Notes: a model not told the origin generated them from the letters alone. DNA of 64,000 bases from Aurantiacibacter sediminis (GCF_016019885.1 NZ_JAEANY010000002.1:1-64000); one strand, 5' to 3'; positions 27,385 through 36,874 are shown, counted from the stretch's first letter. A program made the numbers and translations.

Positions 27385-28980
27385 ATGACCAAACCCAAAG
27401 TTCTCATCTCCGACAAGATGGACCCGAACGCCGCGCGCATCTTCGAAGAGCGCGGCTGTGATGTTGATGTAATCACCGGCGAAACGCCTGAAGAATTGAA
27501 AGCGCGCATCGGCGAATACGATGGCCTGGCCATCCGCTCCTCCACCAAAGTGACGCCCGAAATTCTGGAAGCGGCGACCAATCTCAAAGTGATTGGCCGC
27601 GCGGGCATCGGTGTCGACAATGTCGATATCCCCAAAGCCAGCAGCCACGGCGTAGTGGTGATGAACACACCATTCGGCAATTCGATCACAACCGCCGAAC
27701 ACGCCATCGCTATGATGCTGACGCTCGCTCGCCAGATCCCCGAAGCCAACCGCCGCACGCAGGCTGGTGAATGGCCGAAGAAGGATTTCATGGGTGTTGA
27801 AGTCACCGGCAAGACGCTCGGCCTGATCGGCTCGGGCAATATCGGCAGCATCGTCGCGAGCCGCGCGCAAGGGCTGCGGATGAAAGTGATCGCCTACGAT
27901 CCCTTCCTGACCCCCGAACGCGCGATGGAACTGGGCGTGGAAAAGGTCGATCTCGGCAAGCTGCTGGAGCGTGCCGATTTCATCACCCTGCATACGCCGC
28001 TGACGGATGAGACGCGCAATATCCTGAGCCGCGAACGGCTCGAAGCGGCAAAGCCCGGCGTGCGCATCGTCAATTGCGCGCGTGGCGGCCTGATCGATGA
28101 AGCAGCGCTCAAAGACCTGCTCGAAAGCGGCCATATCGCGGGCGCAGCGCTGGATGTATTTGCAGAGGAACCGGCGACCGATAATCCGCTGTTTGGCACG
28201 AAGAATTTCATCTGCACACCGCACCTTGGTGCCTCTACAACAGAGGCGCAGGTCAATGTCGCGCTGCAGGTGGCGGAGCAGATGGCCGACTATCTGGTGA
28301 GCGGCGGCGTGACCAATGCCCTAAACGTCCCATCGCTGAGCGCGGAAGAGGCACCGCGCCTCAAGCCTTACATCTCGCTGGCAGAAAAGCTCGGTTCGCT
28401 GGTAGGCCAGCTTGAAGGGCCGGATGTGAATGCGATCACCATCGAAGTTTCGGGCGCAGCGTCGGAGCTCAACTTGAAGCCGATCACGGCGGCTGTGCTC
28501 GCTGGCATGATGCGCAGCTGGTCTGACAGCATCAACATGGTCAATGCGCCGATCCTGGCCAAAGAGCGCGGTCTGGATGTACGCGAAGTGCGCCATGCCA
28601 AGGAAGGCGATTATCACACGCTGGTGCGTATCATTGCGACCACGCCGGAGCGTCGCCGCGAAGTTGCGGGCAGCCTGTTCGGCGATTCGCAAATGCGCCT
28701 TGTGGAGATCGCCGGAACACGGATCGAGACCGATCTGGAAGGCCACATGATCTATATCGTCAACGAAGATAATCCCGGCTTCATCGGTCGTCTGGGCTCC
28801 GTACTGGGCGAAGCGGGCGTCAATATCGGGAACTTCCACCTCGGCCGCCGACTGCCTGACAAGCATAAGGGCGGCGATGCCGTGCTGATGCTGACGCTGG
28901 ATCAGGCGCCGAGCAAGGAAGTGCAGGATGCCGTCTGCGCGCTTGAAGGTGTGAAGAAGGTCAGGGCGCTTTCGTTCTGA
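27385..28980 (+). CDS. serA: D-3-phosphoglycerate dehydrogenase
   Basis: The first committed enzyme of serine synthesis, here the long 531-residue form. Domains in order: substrate/NAD domains (about 1-315) with LGLIGSGNIGSIVA as the Rossmann motif, catalytic Arg in NCARGGLIDE and His in ICTPHLGAS; an intervening ASB domain (about 320-455); and a C-terminal ACT domain (about 455-531) with IVNEDNPGFIGRLGSVLGE, where serine probably binds to inhibit. ATG 27385 follows GTGGAG. It lies downstream of serC and upstream of hisZ. Confidence 0.96.
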   Translation: MTKPKVLISDKMDPNAARIFEERGCDVDVITGETPEELKARIGEYDGLAIRSSTKVTPEILEAATNLKVIGRAGIGVDNVDIPKASSHGVVVMNTPFGNSITTAEHAIAMMLTLARQIPEANRRTQAGEWPKKDFMGVEVTGKTLGLIGSGNIGSIVASRAQGLRMKVIAYDPFLTPERAMELGVEKVDLGKLLERADFITLHTPLTDETRNILSRERLEAAKPGVRIVNCARGGLIDEAALKDLLESGHIAGAALDVFAEEPATDNPLFGTKNFICTPHLGASTTEAQVNVALQVAEQMADYLVSGGVTNALNVPSLSAEEAPRLKPYISLAEKLGSLVGQLEGPDVNAITIEVSGAASELNLKPITAAVLAGMMRSWSDSINMVNAPILAKERGLDVREVRHAKEGDYHTLVRIIATTPERRREVAGSLFGDSQMRLVEIAGTRIETDLEGHMIYIVNEDNPGFIGRLGSVLGEAGVNIGNFHLGRRLPDKHKGGDAVLMLTLDQAPSKEVQDAVCALEGVKKVRALSF

Positions 28981-29005
28981 CACTCTTCCGCTTAAGAGGC
29001 GCGGC

Positions 29006-30118
29006 ATGACCGATCCGACGCAAGATTTGCTGCCCGAAGGGCTCGAAGACCGACTGCCGCAAAGCGCGGCTGCTGCATCGCGTATTCAGCGCGCGATGCT
29101 CGATGCGATGGGCGCACACGGCTATGACCAGGTGCGCCCGCCGCTGATCGAATTTGAGGCGAGCATGGCGGCGCGGATGGACGGGGTCCGCACGCGCAAC
29201 CTCTTCCGTTTCGTCGATCCGAAAAGCCTGCGCGGACTTGCGCTGCGATCCGACATCACGGTGCAGGTGGGCCGAATTGCGGCGACTGGCTTGGCCGACG
29301 CGCCGCGTCCCTTACGCCTGTGCTATGCCGGACAAGTCGCGCGTATCGCTGGCGATATGCTGGATCCGCGCCGCGAGAATTTACAGATCGGCGCAGAGCT
29401 GATCGGGACGGACAGCGTCGCGGCTGCGGGCGAGATCGTCGCGCTGGCCATCGAAGCTCTTGAAGCAGCTGGCGCCAAGGGCATTTCCGTCGATTTTACC
29501 CTGCCGGACCTGGTCGATACGCTCGCCGACGGGTCATTGCCGTTGGATGCGCAAACCCGCGCTGCAGTTCGGCGGGAGCTCGATACCAAGGATGCCGGCG
29601 GACTGGTCGATGCGGGCGGCGAGGCTTACCTTCCGCTTATCCATGCCGCAGGACCATTTGAGGAGGCGGCAGACAAGCTTTCCGCCATCGACGCGTCTGG
29701 TGTGCTTGAAACGCGCATCACCGCACTTCGCCAGATCGCTGAGGGCATCAAGGGGCGTGCACGCATCACGCTCGATCCGTCCGAGCGTCATGGCTTTGAA
29801 TACCAGAGCTGGCTCGGCTTCACGCTCTACGCCGATGGCGTGCGCGGCGCGCTGGGTCGGGGCGGCACCTATTGCATCGGCGGCTCGGACGAGGCTGCAA
29901 CGGGCTTCTCGCTGTACCCCGAAGAGCTGATCGAGGCGGTCAAAGCGGACGAGCAGCTGGGCGACAAACTCTTCCTGCCGCTCGACCACGACCGGGCTGC
30001 CGCAGCGAAATTGCGCGCCGAAGGTTGGCGCACTGTCGCAGCTTTATCGCAAGACGATGACGGAAAAGCGCTCGGCTGCACCCACGTCTTGGCGGATGGC
30101 GAGCCGAGCGCTCTATAG
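29006..30118 (+). CDS. hisZ: ATP phosphoribosyltransferase regulatory subunit
   Basis: A 370-residue class II aminoacyl-tRNA-synthetase-like protein without tRNA charging activity. Family members pair with short-form HisG and confer histidine feedback on the first step of histidine synthesis. Motif 2-like FRFVDPKSLRGLALRSDITVQVGR and the later GGTYCIGGSDEAATGFSLYPEEL mark the family. The start is ATG 29006, 25 bases after serA. serC-serA-hisZ near purA is a recurring sphingomonad arrangement; hisG itself is not in the window. Confidence 0.88.
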   Translation: MTDPTQDLLPEGLEDRLPQSAAAASRIQRAMLDAMGAHGYDQVRPPLIEFEASMAARMDGVRTRNLFRFVDPKSLRGLALRSDITVQVGRIAATGLADAPRPLRLCYAGQVARIAGDMLDPRRENLQIGAELIGTDSVAAAGEIVALAIEALEAAGAKGISVDFTLPDLVDTLADGSLPLDAQTRAAVRRELDTKDAGGLVDAGGEAYLPLIHAAGPFEEAADKLSAIDASGVLETRITALRQIAEGIKGRARITLDPSERHGFEYQSWLGFTLYADGVRGALGRGGTYCIGGSDEAATGFSLYPEELIEAVKADEQLGDKLFLPLDHDRAAAAKLRAEGWRTVAALSQDDDGKALGCTHVLADGEPSAL

Positions 30119-30127
30119 GCTGATGCC

Positions 30128-30943
30128 TTAGCAGAATTCTGCCGGGTCAGGACCAATCCGCCCGTCTTCGCTGTCCAGCGCATCGATTGCGGCAATCTGA
30201 TCATCGCTGAGCGCAAGTTTCAGGGCGCTGAAATTGTCCTTGATGTGATCTTCGCTGCTCGCCTTTGGAATTGGCAGCAATCCATGATGCAGATGCCATG
30301 CTAGCACCACTGCCGCGGCTGAAGAGTCGGTTTCATTAGCGATGCGGCTTATGGTCTCGTTTTCGAGGCCGTCTCCCTGCCCGAGTGGGGACCAGCACTG
30401 CGTCACAATGCCCATTTCCTCATGCACTCGGCGCAGTTCGCGCTGCTGGAATGCGGGGTGCAACTCAATCTGGTTGAGCGCGGGAACGACGCCGGTCGCA
30501 TCGACGATGGCCTTTAAATCCTGCTCGCGGAAGTTCGATACTCCGATCGACTTGGCGAGGCCTTCATCGCGCAGCTCCACGAAGGCTTTCCATGTATCGA
30601 CGAACTTGCCCTTGTCGGGGCAGGGCCAGTGGATAATCAGCATATCGACATGTTCGCGGCCAAGGCGTTCGAGGCTATCGCGCGCGGCCTGTTTCGCGCT
30701 TTCGTAACCCTGATGGTCATTCCAAACTTTGGTCTGGAGGAAAATGTCCGACCAGTCGCCAATGCCTTTGCCGACGCCTTCCTCATTCTCGTAAATTGAG
30801 GCCGTGTCGATCAGCCAATAACCGGTTTCAATCGCGGTCTTCACCGGCTGGGTCGCATCATCGCCTTTCATCTTGAACGTTCCGAAGCCGAGCTGCGGAA
30901 TCTGGCGATCGTCATTGAGCGTTAGCGTGGGGTAATCGGTCAT
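30128..30943 (-). CDS. Aldo/keto reductase
   Basis: A 271-residue NADPH-dependent (alpha/beta)8 oxidoreductase, close to the 2,5-diketo-D-gluconate reductase group. The catalytic tetrad is visible: Asp in LIDTASIYENEEGVG, the Tyr in the same motif, Lys in LQTKVWN and His in LIIHWPCP. The cofactor-binding end LPIPKASSEDHIKDNF is intact. AAAGGAGATCTT precedes ATG 30943. Physiological substrate cannot be told from sequence. It converges on hisZ with only nine bases between the stops. Confidence 0.9.
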   Translation of the reverse strand: MTDYPTLTLNDDRQIPQLGFGTFKMKGDDATQPVKTAIETGYWLIDTASIYENEEGVGKGIGDWSDIFLQTKVWNDHQGYESAKQAARDSLERLGREHVDMLIIHWPCPDKGKFVDTWKAFVELRDEGLAKSIGVSNFREQDLKAIVDATGVVPALNQIELHPAFQQRELRRVHEEMGIVTQCWSPLGQGDGLENETISRIANETDSSAAAVVLAWHLHHGLLPIPKASSEDHIKDNFSALKLALSDDQIAAIDALDSEDGRIGPDPAEFC

Positions 30944-31009
30944 AAGATCTCCTTTGCCCGGTCAACGGACAAAAGCGATCTTCTTTCCAATTCAGACGGA
31001 ATTCTGAAC

Positions 31010-32434
31010 TCAAGTGGCCGCTTGCATGAAGCCCAGGTCGGGATTGTCGAACCTGCCGATATTGGGCGAAATGCTGGGCATCTCGCTGGGTGATACGCCG
31101 AACCATTTGGCAAGCGTCGCCGAATATTCGTCCACCGATGTGGTCGGCAGCAGGCGACCGCGGCCCACATCGTCCGGACCATCGACCGCGATCTTGGGCG
31201 CTGTGCCGTAGAAGCGGCCTCCGTTAACGCCGCCGCCCATGATGAAGTGATGGCTGCCCCAGCCGTGGTCCGATCCGTCACCATTGCTCGAAAGCGTGCG
31301 TCCGAAATCGGAAGCGGTGAATGTCGTCACCTGGTCGGCCACGCCCATTTCCAGCGTTGCGCGATAGAATGCATCCATCGCGGAATCGACCTGGCCCAGC
31401 AGCGCTTCATGCGATCCAATCAGGCCGTCATGGTGGTCGAACCCGCCAATGCTAACGAAAAAGACCTGCCGATTGACTTGCAGGGAGCCGCGCGCGGCGA
31501 TCAGGCGAGCGACTGTACGCAGTTGCTTCGCGAGACCGTTACCCGAACCGAAATCGGTCGAGAGATTTGCGCTTGCGAGCGCCGAATTGATGAAGTCGGC
31601 ATATTCGATCGAGCGAGCCAGCGTCTGCGCGTGATCGGCCTGCAGCATGTGCCCGTGATGTGTCGTCAGCAGCGAGTTGATCGCACCGCTCACATCGTTG
31701 GAGCCGTAAACGCGTTTCGTCAGACCGCGGATCGTCGTCGCCGTGTCGCCGGAAAGCTGGTACGGCTGCGCTTCATTTCCCGCAAGGAAGACAGCATTTC
31801 CGCTCGCATTGATCGCGGTGAACATCGAATTGGTGTTACTAGACTGCGCAAGGTCTCCCATCCGGCCGCCCCAGCCGGTTACCGAACCTTCGGGCTGCGA
31901 GCTTTGCCAGGTCGATTGCTGATCATTGTGTGAAAAAAGCTTTGCCGGGCGCGGATAGCTGGAATTGTTGCCGCTTTCATATTGCTGCTTCGTCAGCGGC
32001 ACGACCAGCGGACCGACATTGAGCAGCGGAGCCATCGCGCCTTCGCGGTAGCGTGCGGCCAGACGCGGCATGGTGGGCGCAATCGCCAGCGTCATATCGT
32101 CGGTCAGCGTCTGGCCCTGCGGCGCCCGCAGCACCGTGTTCGCCAGGCTCGATTGCGAAAGCGCAATACCGCCGTCAGCCGACCGCCCGCGAATATCGAG
32201 ATAGCGCGCGTAATTGGCGTCATCGAAAGGGATCAGCGTGTTGGCATGGTCATTCCCGCCGTACAGGAACACGCAGACAAGTGCCTTGTAGCCGCCTGCA
32301 GAGCTGAAGGCCGCCGCTTCGCTCATGCCGGCAAGGCCCATGGCATAAGATGATGCAGCCCCGACTGCGGCGAGCTGGCTGGAGCGGCGCAGGAAAGCGC
32401 GACGCGTTATTTCAAGGTTTTTGCCGATAAACAT
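31010..32434 (-). CDS. DUF1501 protein, Tat-exported
   Basis: A 474-residue protein of the DUF1501 family, related in fold to alkaline phosphatase/sulfatase-type proteins. A twin-arginine signal, TRRAFLRRSSQLAAVG, is at residues 10-25. Core motifs include VCVFLYGGNDHANTLIPFD, VSIGGFDHHDG and FTASDFGRTLSSNGDGSDHGWGSHHF. It is likely exported folded to the periplasm. GGAGGGG lies before ATG 32434. It follows the DUF1800 gene by 14 bases; the two families are routinely paired. Function is not established. Confidence 0.88.
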   Translation of the reverse strand: MFIGKNLEITRRAFLRRSSQLAAVGAASSYAMGLAGMSEAAAFSSAGGYKALVCVFLYGGNDHANTLIPFDDANYARYLDIRGRSADGGIALSQSSLANTVLRAPQGQTLTDDMTLAIAPTMPRLAARYREGAMAPLLNVGPLVVPLTKQQYESGNNSSYPRPAKLFSHNDQQSTWQSSQPEGSVTGWGGRMGDLAQSSNTNSMFTAINASGNAVFLAGNEAQPYQLSGDTATTIRGLTKRVYGSNDVSGAINSLLTTHHGHMLQADHAQTLARSIEYADFINSALASANLSTDFGSGNGLAKQLRTVARLIAARGSLQVNRQVFFVSIGGFDHHDGLIGSHEALLGQVDSAMDAFYRATLEMGVADQVTTFTASDFGRTLSSNGDGSDHGWGSHHFIMGGGVNGGRFYGTAPKIAVDGPDDVGRGRLLPTTSVDEYSATLAKWFGVSPSEMPSISPNIGRFDNPDLGFMQAAT

Positions 32435-32447
32435 GCGCGAGCCCCTC

Positions 32448-34322
32448 CTATCGCTGGACCGTGTAGTCGTTGGAAATCATGACCATGAAAACCGCCGCAT
32501 AAATGCGTGCGCGTTTCGCATCGTCACTATCGCCTTGGCCAACAGGGCTTGCATCCAGAGCCGCAGTGATGGTGCTGCGCGCCGTGTCGCTCAATTGACC
32601 GGCGGTGAGCAGCAGATCGAGCTGATCGACAAGGGCTGCGGTATCATGCGCGATCGGCAATTGGTCCGCGTAATCGGCTTTGACGTCGCGCGTCTTCCAC
32701 CACTCGCCCTCGATCGCGCGCTCCATGAAATTCACATAGCCTGCGACGCTGGTTTCATTGGTGATCTGCATTTCTGGGGCCACGAGCCCCGCGGATGCGG
32801 TTTCCGACACTTGCGGGACGTAGCCGGGGCGGAAGAAATTGAATACCGAGGGTGATCGCAGAGGCGACTGGCCGAGCCCGGATGCCGCATCTCCCATATC
32901 GCGCAGCTGCCAATTACCGCTGACGGACCTTGCGCCGAAAGTGCGACCCCATTGCACGAAGCGCAGCATCGGCTCGCGCACTTTGCCGAATTGGGCGCTG
33001 CTGAGATTGCCGGTGTCGAGCGCTTCATCGTCGAGGAGGATAGCCTTGAACACGGCTCGCAGATCGCCGCGCACACCCGAACCGTTATCGTTGAATGCCT
33101 CTGCAACGCGCCGGACGTAGGCGGGGCTGGGGTTGCTCGTCACCAGGCGCTGAATCATTTGCTTGCCGAAGAACGGCCCGACATTGGCGTGGTTGAACAG
33201 CGTATCGAGCGTGATGCGAAGTGTTTCTGTAGCACTGGTGCCAGCAGGGATCGTGACGCCCAGGAAGCTCTTTTCCTCAGCCGAATGATAATCGCGCCCA
33301 GCAAGCCAGGTCTGGCGCCAGCGATTGGTGTCTGCCGTCATTGGCTGGCGGGCATATTGTGCGTCGGGAATTTGCCGCGTCCCGCCGATTTGCTGCGTGA
33401 AACCGATGCCGCTGAAATCGAAATCATAGCCGGTAAAGGCTTTTGCGATGCCCGTTACATCGTCATTGTCATAGGTTTCGATAGGCTGCGAACTGCCATC
33501 GAGACGAAGCGAGCCATCGATATTCAATTCATACAGACCGATGGTGAAAAGCTGCATGATTTCGCGGCCAAAATTTTCGTCAGGCACGCGCCCACTGCTC
33601 GGATCGGCTTTGCGATTGCCCCTTGTGTTGAGGTAGACGCCCATGGCTGGATTGAGCGTAATGTCTTCCAGCAGGTCGCGGAAATTGCCGAATGCGCGCT
33701 GGTTGAGGATATCCCAATACGCCGTGATCGCGCTGCTTCGCCAGGTCATATTTAGCGAATTGAGCGACACGACGAAGAATTCCGACATCGCCAAGGCTGC
33801 GCGCTTGCGCACCGAATTGCCGCCGGAAAACAACTGGCTCCAGATCATGTGATCGCCCGGCCGGCTCTGATCGTACCAATTGTTCGTATCGACCGTCTCA
33901 AACCCGCGCGACTGCAGGAATTGTGCGCCGGTCTGGTTATTCGGCGCCTCCATGCGCGCATTGAGCCATGGCTCATATCCGCGATCGCGCAGCGATGCGA
34001 TATCGCCGGTGGAGGCACTGAGGGAGGCGCGCAGAAGGAAGCGAGCCGCCTCCTGATCGGTTTGCGGTTTGACGACCGTCGGCGTGGGAGTGGGCGTTGC
34101 GCCGCCAGAGTTGCCACCGCCGCCCGCGATGGGTCCGCTGCCCCCTCCGCCGGAACTGCCGCCCCCGCATGCTGCCGTAGCGCTGGCAAGTGCGGCCACG
34201 CCGGCTGCGCGGCCCAAAGCTTGAGCGGTCGATCCTGTATCTGCCTCAGGAGCGTCCCATGTCTCGGGCGCAGCAGTGTCTTCGTCGCGCAGCGCGGCTT
34301 CTTTGGAGTGGTCGTCCAGCAT
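32448..34322 (-). CDS. DUF1800 protein
   Basis: A 624-residue DUF1800 family protein. An acidic N-tail of about 35 residues precedes a hydrophobic stretch (GVAALASATAACGGGS) that resembles a lipobox or export signal, followed by a Gly/Ser/Thr-Pro spacer. The DUF1800 body runs from about 85 to the end, with RFLLRASLSASTGDIASL, DENFGREIMQLFTIGLYEL, KAFTGYDF and SPSVFNFFRPGYVP, all typical. GAGGGGCCC lies before ATG 34322. It is probably co-expressed with the DUF1501 gene downstream. The role is unknown, although such pairs are widespread in bacteria with large envelopes or complex carbon use. Confidence 0.87.
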   Translation of the reverse strand: MLDDHSKEAALRDEDTAAPETWDAPEADTGSTAQALGRAAGVAALASATAACGGGSSGGGGSGPIAGGGGNSGGATPTPTPTVVKPQTDQEAARFLLRASLSASTGDIASLRDRGYEPWLNARMEAPNNQTGAQFLQSRGFETVDTNNWYDQSRPGDHMIWSQLFSGGNSVRKRAALAMSEFFVVSLNSLNMTWRSSAITAYWDILNQRAFGNFRDLLEDITLNPAMGVYLNTRGNRKADPSSGRVPDENFGREIMQLFTIGLYELNIDGSLRLDGSSQPIETYDNDDVTGIAKAFTGYDFDFSGIGFTQQIGGTRQIPDAQYARQPMTADTNRWRQTWLAGRDYHSAEEKSFLGVTIPAGTSATETLRITLDTLFNHANVGPFFGKQMIQRLVTSNPSPAYVRRVAEAFNDNGSGVRGDLRAVFKAILLDDEALDTGNLSSAQFGKVREPMLRFVQWGRTFGARSVSGNWQLRDMGDAASGLGQSPLRSPSVFNFFRPGYVPQVSETASAGLVAPEMQITNETSVAGYVNFMERAIEGEWWKTRDVKADYADQLPIAHDTAALVDQLDLLLTAGQLSDTARSTITAALDASPVGQGDSDDAKRARIYAAVFMVMISNDYTVQR

Positions 34323-34519
34323 TGGGCCCCTCGATCCCTACAATCCAGCAGCACAGGCCTGCCGCAGCATTGTTAATGTGCAGCTTCCAGCCATGGTTAA
34401 TTAAACGAAACCTGTGACTGAAATCCGCTTTCCCGTCTCTCCAACAGGCGTAAGCCATTGCCCCATTCCGCGCGAGCGCCTAGGGCGCGCCTTGGCTTGA
34501 AAACTGCAGGATTGATCGC

Positions 34520-35809
34520 ATGGCAAATGTCACCGTTATCGGCGCTCAGTGGGGCGATGAAGGCAAGGGCAAGATTGTCGACTGGCTGGCATCGCGCGCC
34601 GATGCTGTCGTGCGCTTTCAGGGCGGACACAATGCCGGCCACACGCTAGTTGTCGGTGACCAGACTTATAAGCTCAGCCTGCTGCCAAGCGGTATTGTCA
34701 CCGGCACGCTCAGCCTGATCGGCAATGGTGTGGTTCTCGATCCGTGGGCGCTGCGCGATGAAATCGCCAAGCTGGAAAGCCAGGGCGTGTCGATCACGCC
34801 TGATAATTTCGGTATTGCCGACAATTGCCCGCTGATCCTGCCGCTGCACCGCGATCTTGACGGCCTGCGCGAAGCCGCGGCTGGCAAAGGCAAGATCGGC
34901 ACCACGGGACGCGGCATCGGCCCTGCTTATGAAGACAAGGTAGGCCGCCGTGCGATCCGCGTGTGCGATCTCGCACATCTCGATGATCTGGAACCCCAGC
35001 TTGATCGTCTCTGCGCGCATCATGACGCCCTGCGCGCCGGTTTCGGCCAGGACCCGGTGGACCGCGAGGGACTGCTGGAAGAGCTACGCGACATCGCACC
35101 TTTCGTCGCGCAATTCGCGCAGCCGGTGTGGAAGCGCCTCAACGATGTGCGCAAAACGGGCGCGAAAATCCTCTTCGAGGGCGCACAGGGCGTGCTGCTC
35201 GATGTCGATCACGGCACCTATCCCTTCGTCACCAGCTCCAACACGGTGAGCGGGACGGTGGCCAGCGGTTCGGGCCTCGGCCCGGGCAGTGCGGGCTTCG
35301 TACTCGGTATCGTAAAGGCCTATACCACCCGCGTCGGTAGCGGCCCATTCCCGACCGAGCTTGAAGACGAAACCGGACAGCGCCTCGGCGAACGCGGCCA
35401 TGAATTCGGCACTGTCACCGCGCGAAAGCGTCGCTGCGGCTGGTTCGATGCGGTGCTTGTGCGCCAGACTTGCGCTCTATCTGGCGTGACCGGAATTGCG
35501 CTCACCAAGATCGATGTGCTCGACGGGTTCGAGACGATCAAGATTTGCACCGGCTACAGGCTGGGCGACAAGGTCCTCGATTACCTACCCAGCCACGCTG
35601 CGGAGCAGGACGCGGTCGAGCCGATTTACGAGGAATTCGAAGGCTGGGAAGGCACGACCGTCGGCGCGCGCAGCTGGGCGGATCTACCAGCGCAAGCGAT
35701 CAAATATATTCGCCGCATCGAAGAGCTGATCGAGTGCCCGGTTGCGAGCGTCTCGACCAGCCCCGAACGCGACGATACGATTCTGGTGCGCGATCCCTTC
35801 GCGGATTGA
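34520..35809 (+). CDS. purA: Adenylosuccinate synthase
   Basis: A GTP-dependent enzyme that joins IMP and aspartate in AMP synthesis. The 429-residue protein has the P-loop-like [13 protein letters not shown] (residues 9-21, catalytic D13), GGHNAGHT, the signature [14 protein letters not shown] and TTVGARSW near the C-terminus. CAGGATTG sits before ATG 34520. The 197-base gap from the divergent DUF1800 gene should contain both promoters. Stops of purA and the following minus-strand gene are directly adjacent (35809/35810). Confidence 0.97.
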   Translation: MANVTVIGAQWGDEGKGKIVDWLASRADAVVRFQGGHNAGHTLVVGDQTYKLSLLPSGIVTGTLSLIGNGVVLDPWALRDEIAKLESQGVSITPDNFGIADNCPLILPLHRDLDGLREAAAGKGKIGTTGRGIGPAYEDKVGRRAIRVCDLAHLDDLEPQLDRLCAHHDALRAGFGQDPVDREGLLEELRDIAPFVAQFAQPVWKRLNDVRKTGAKILFEGAQGVLLDVDHGTYPFVTSSNTVSGTVASGSGLGPGSAGFVLGIVKAYTTRVGSGPFPTELEDETGQRLGERGHEFGTVTARKRRCGWFDAVLVRQTCALSGVTGIALTKIDVLDGFETIKICTGYRLGDKVLDYLPSHAAEQDAVEPIYEEFEGWEGTTVGARSWADLPAQAIKYIRRIEELIECPVASVSTSPERDDTILVRDPFAD

Positions 35810-36190
35810 TTACTCCCCGCGCTCCTCGCGCAGCATCGCGACCTGCACCTGCAGGCGTTTAATTTCGCGTAGCACGTTCAGCATGTTCATGCGGCTGAAC
35901 AGCCATTGCTTGATAAACCCTTGAAAAACGAGGACGGTCAGGGCTGCAATCGCCCACATCAGATGTTCGAACTGGTGATGCGTCGTCACCACCATATAGA
36001 TGCAGAACAGGAACAGCGCGCCGAACACGATGCTGAGGCCGAAGACCAGCTTGGTCCAGCCGCCCATCGGGCCGCTCATACTGTCGCCGATCTGGCGCCA
36101 CAGGCCTCGGTCGGACGCTTCGAGCTCGCTCAAAAATTTCTTGTCATCGGCATCCAGCACGTCGCGGATGCGGTCGTCGATATCGGTCAT
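35810..36190 (-). CDS. Small membrane protein coupled to ECF sigma factor (DUF6768-like)
   Basis: A 126-residue protein with a charged N-domain (MTDIDDRIRDVLDADDKKFL), two transmembrane helices at about 47-68 and 77-97, and a basic/amphipathic C-terminal helix containing MLNVLREIKRLQVQVAMLREE. Its start overlaps the sigma factor stop as ATGA, so the two are co-translated. By analogy with sigma/anti-sigma pairs, a membrane regulator of the sigma factor is plausible. It lacks the zinc-binding HxxxCxxC of ZAS-type anti-sigma factors. The name DUF6768 is from memory. Confidence 0.6.
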   Translation of the reverse strand: MTDIDDRIRDVLDADDKKFLSELEASDRGLWRQIGDSMSGPMGGWTKLVFGLSIVFGALFLFCIYMVVTTHHQFEHLMWAIAALTVLVFQGFIKQWLFSRMNMLNVLREIKRLQVQVAMLREERGE

Positions 36191-36735
36191 GTGACATCTC
36201 CTGATAGGGCCGCTTTCAATTTGCGGCGGGCATGGAAAAGGCGCGTTTTGGCTGTGCCCTGCGGCACGCCCTGCACCTCGGCAATTTCGGCGAGAGTAAA
36301 TCCCTCGACGTAGAACAGATGCGCGGCGAGGCGCTGGTCATCCGGCAATGTCGCGATCGCCTGATTGACCGCCAGCGCGTCATCCCCGGGCGACCCGGCG
36401 GCTGGCAGCTCATCCGGTTCGACTGCTCCCGCGCGCTGACGGCGCACCTGCTCGCCGCGAATGGCGTCGGCACATTTGCGCCGGAGGATAGCGAACGTCC
36501 AGGGCGCAAACCGCGCCGGATCGGAAAGAGAGCCGATCCCGCCGATGATGGCGACCCAGCTCTGCTGTGCTGCACTCTGCGCAAGATCCGCATCGCCCAG
36601 CATGCGCCGGGCAGCGCGGAGCAGGCGCGGGTGCCAGCGTTTCGCCAGCCGCTCTCCGGCCTGACGGTCTCCGCCGATAAACAGCGTGACGAGCAATTCG
36701 TCGTAAACGCGCTGTGTATTGGCCACCGTCCCCAT
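36187..36735 (-). CDS. RNA polymerase ECF-type sigma factor
   Basis: A 182-residue sigma-70-family factor. Region 2 spans about 20-90 (LLRAARRMLGDADLAQSAAQQSWVAII, FAPWTFAILRRKCAD) and region 4 about 120-175, with helix-turn-helix FTLAEIAEVQGVPQGTAKTRLFHARRKL. It is coupled to the membrane protein downstream. ATG 36735 is given, but GTG 36726 has a better-placed AAAGGA. The tandem LexA-type boxes at 36821-36846 lie about 86 bases upstream of this start, in the divergent promoter region shared with the winged-helix gene. The regulon is unknown. Confidence 0.85.
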   Translation of the reverse strand: MGTVANTQRVYDELLVTLFIGGDRQAGERLAKRWHPRLLRAARRMLGDADLAQSAAQQSWVAIIGGIGSLSDPARFAPWTFAILRRKCADAIRGEQVRRQRAGAVEPDELPAAGSPGDDALAVNQAIATLPDDQRLAAHLFYVEGFTLAEIAEVQGVPQGTAKTRLFHARRKLKAALSGDVT

Positions 36736-36820
36736 CCTTTCGTCCTGTTCCGCTTGGTAAGTCGGTGCAAGGGCCGAAAAGGTTCAATACCCCGCCAAAA
36801 TTCACTGATATTCTTGACAA

Positions 36821-36846
36821 GTTCTACAAATGTTCTCACCCTGTTC
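36821..36846. promoter_or_regulatory. Two overlapping LexA (SOS) boxes of alphaproteobacterial type
   Basis: GTTC occurs at 36821, 36832 and 36843, exactly 11 bases apart. This gives two perfect GTTC-N7-GTTC boxes (36821-36835 and 36832-36846) sharing the middle half-site. GTTC-N7-GTTC is the established LexA operator of Alphaproteobacteria. A TTGACA at 36814-36819 lies immediately upstream, so bound LexA would cover a promoter for the winged-helix gene starting at 36875. The divergent sigma-factor gene could also be affected. Confidence 0.65.
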
Positions 36847-36874
36847 TCATTAAACGAATCAGGGGAATGTGGTG

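Noticed and set aside
30991-31008. Inverted repeat TTCAGA-CGGAAT-TCTGAA between the DUF1501 and aldo/keto reductase genes
   Set aside because: Short stem, no U-run and no evidence of an operator role.
32952-33755. 267-codon plus-strand frame opposite the DUF1800 gene
   Set aside because: Antisense shadow; the minus-strand reading has full DUF1800 motifs and a good ribosome-binding site.
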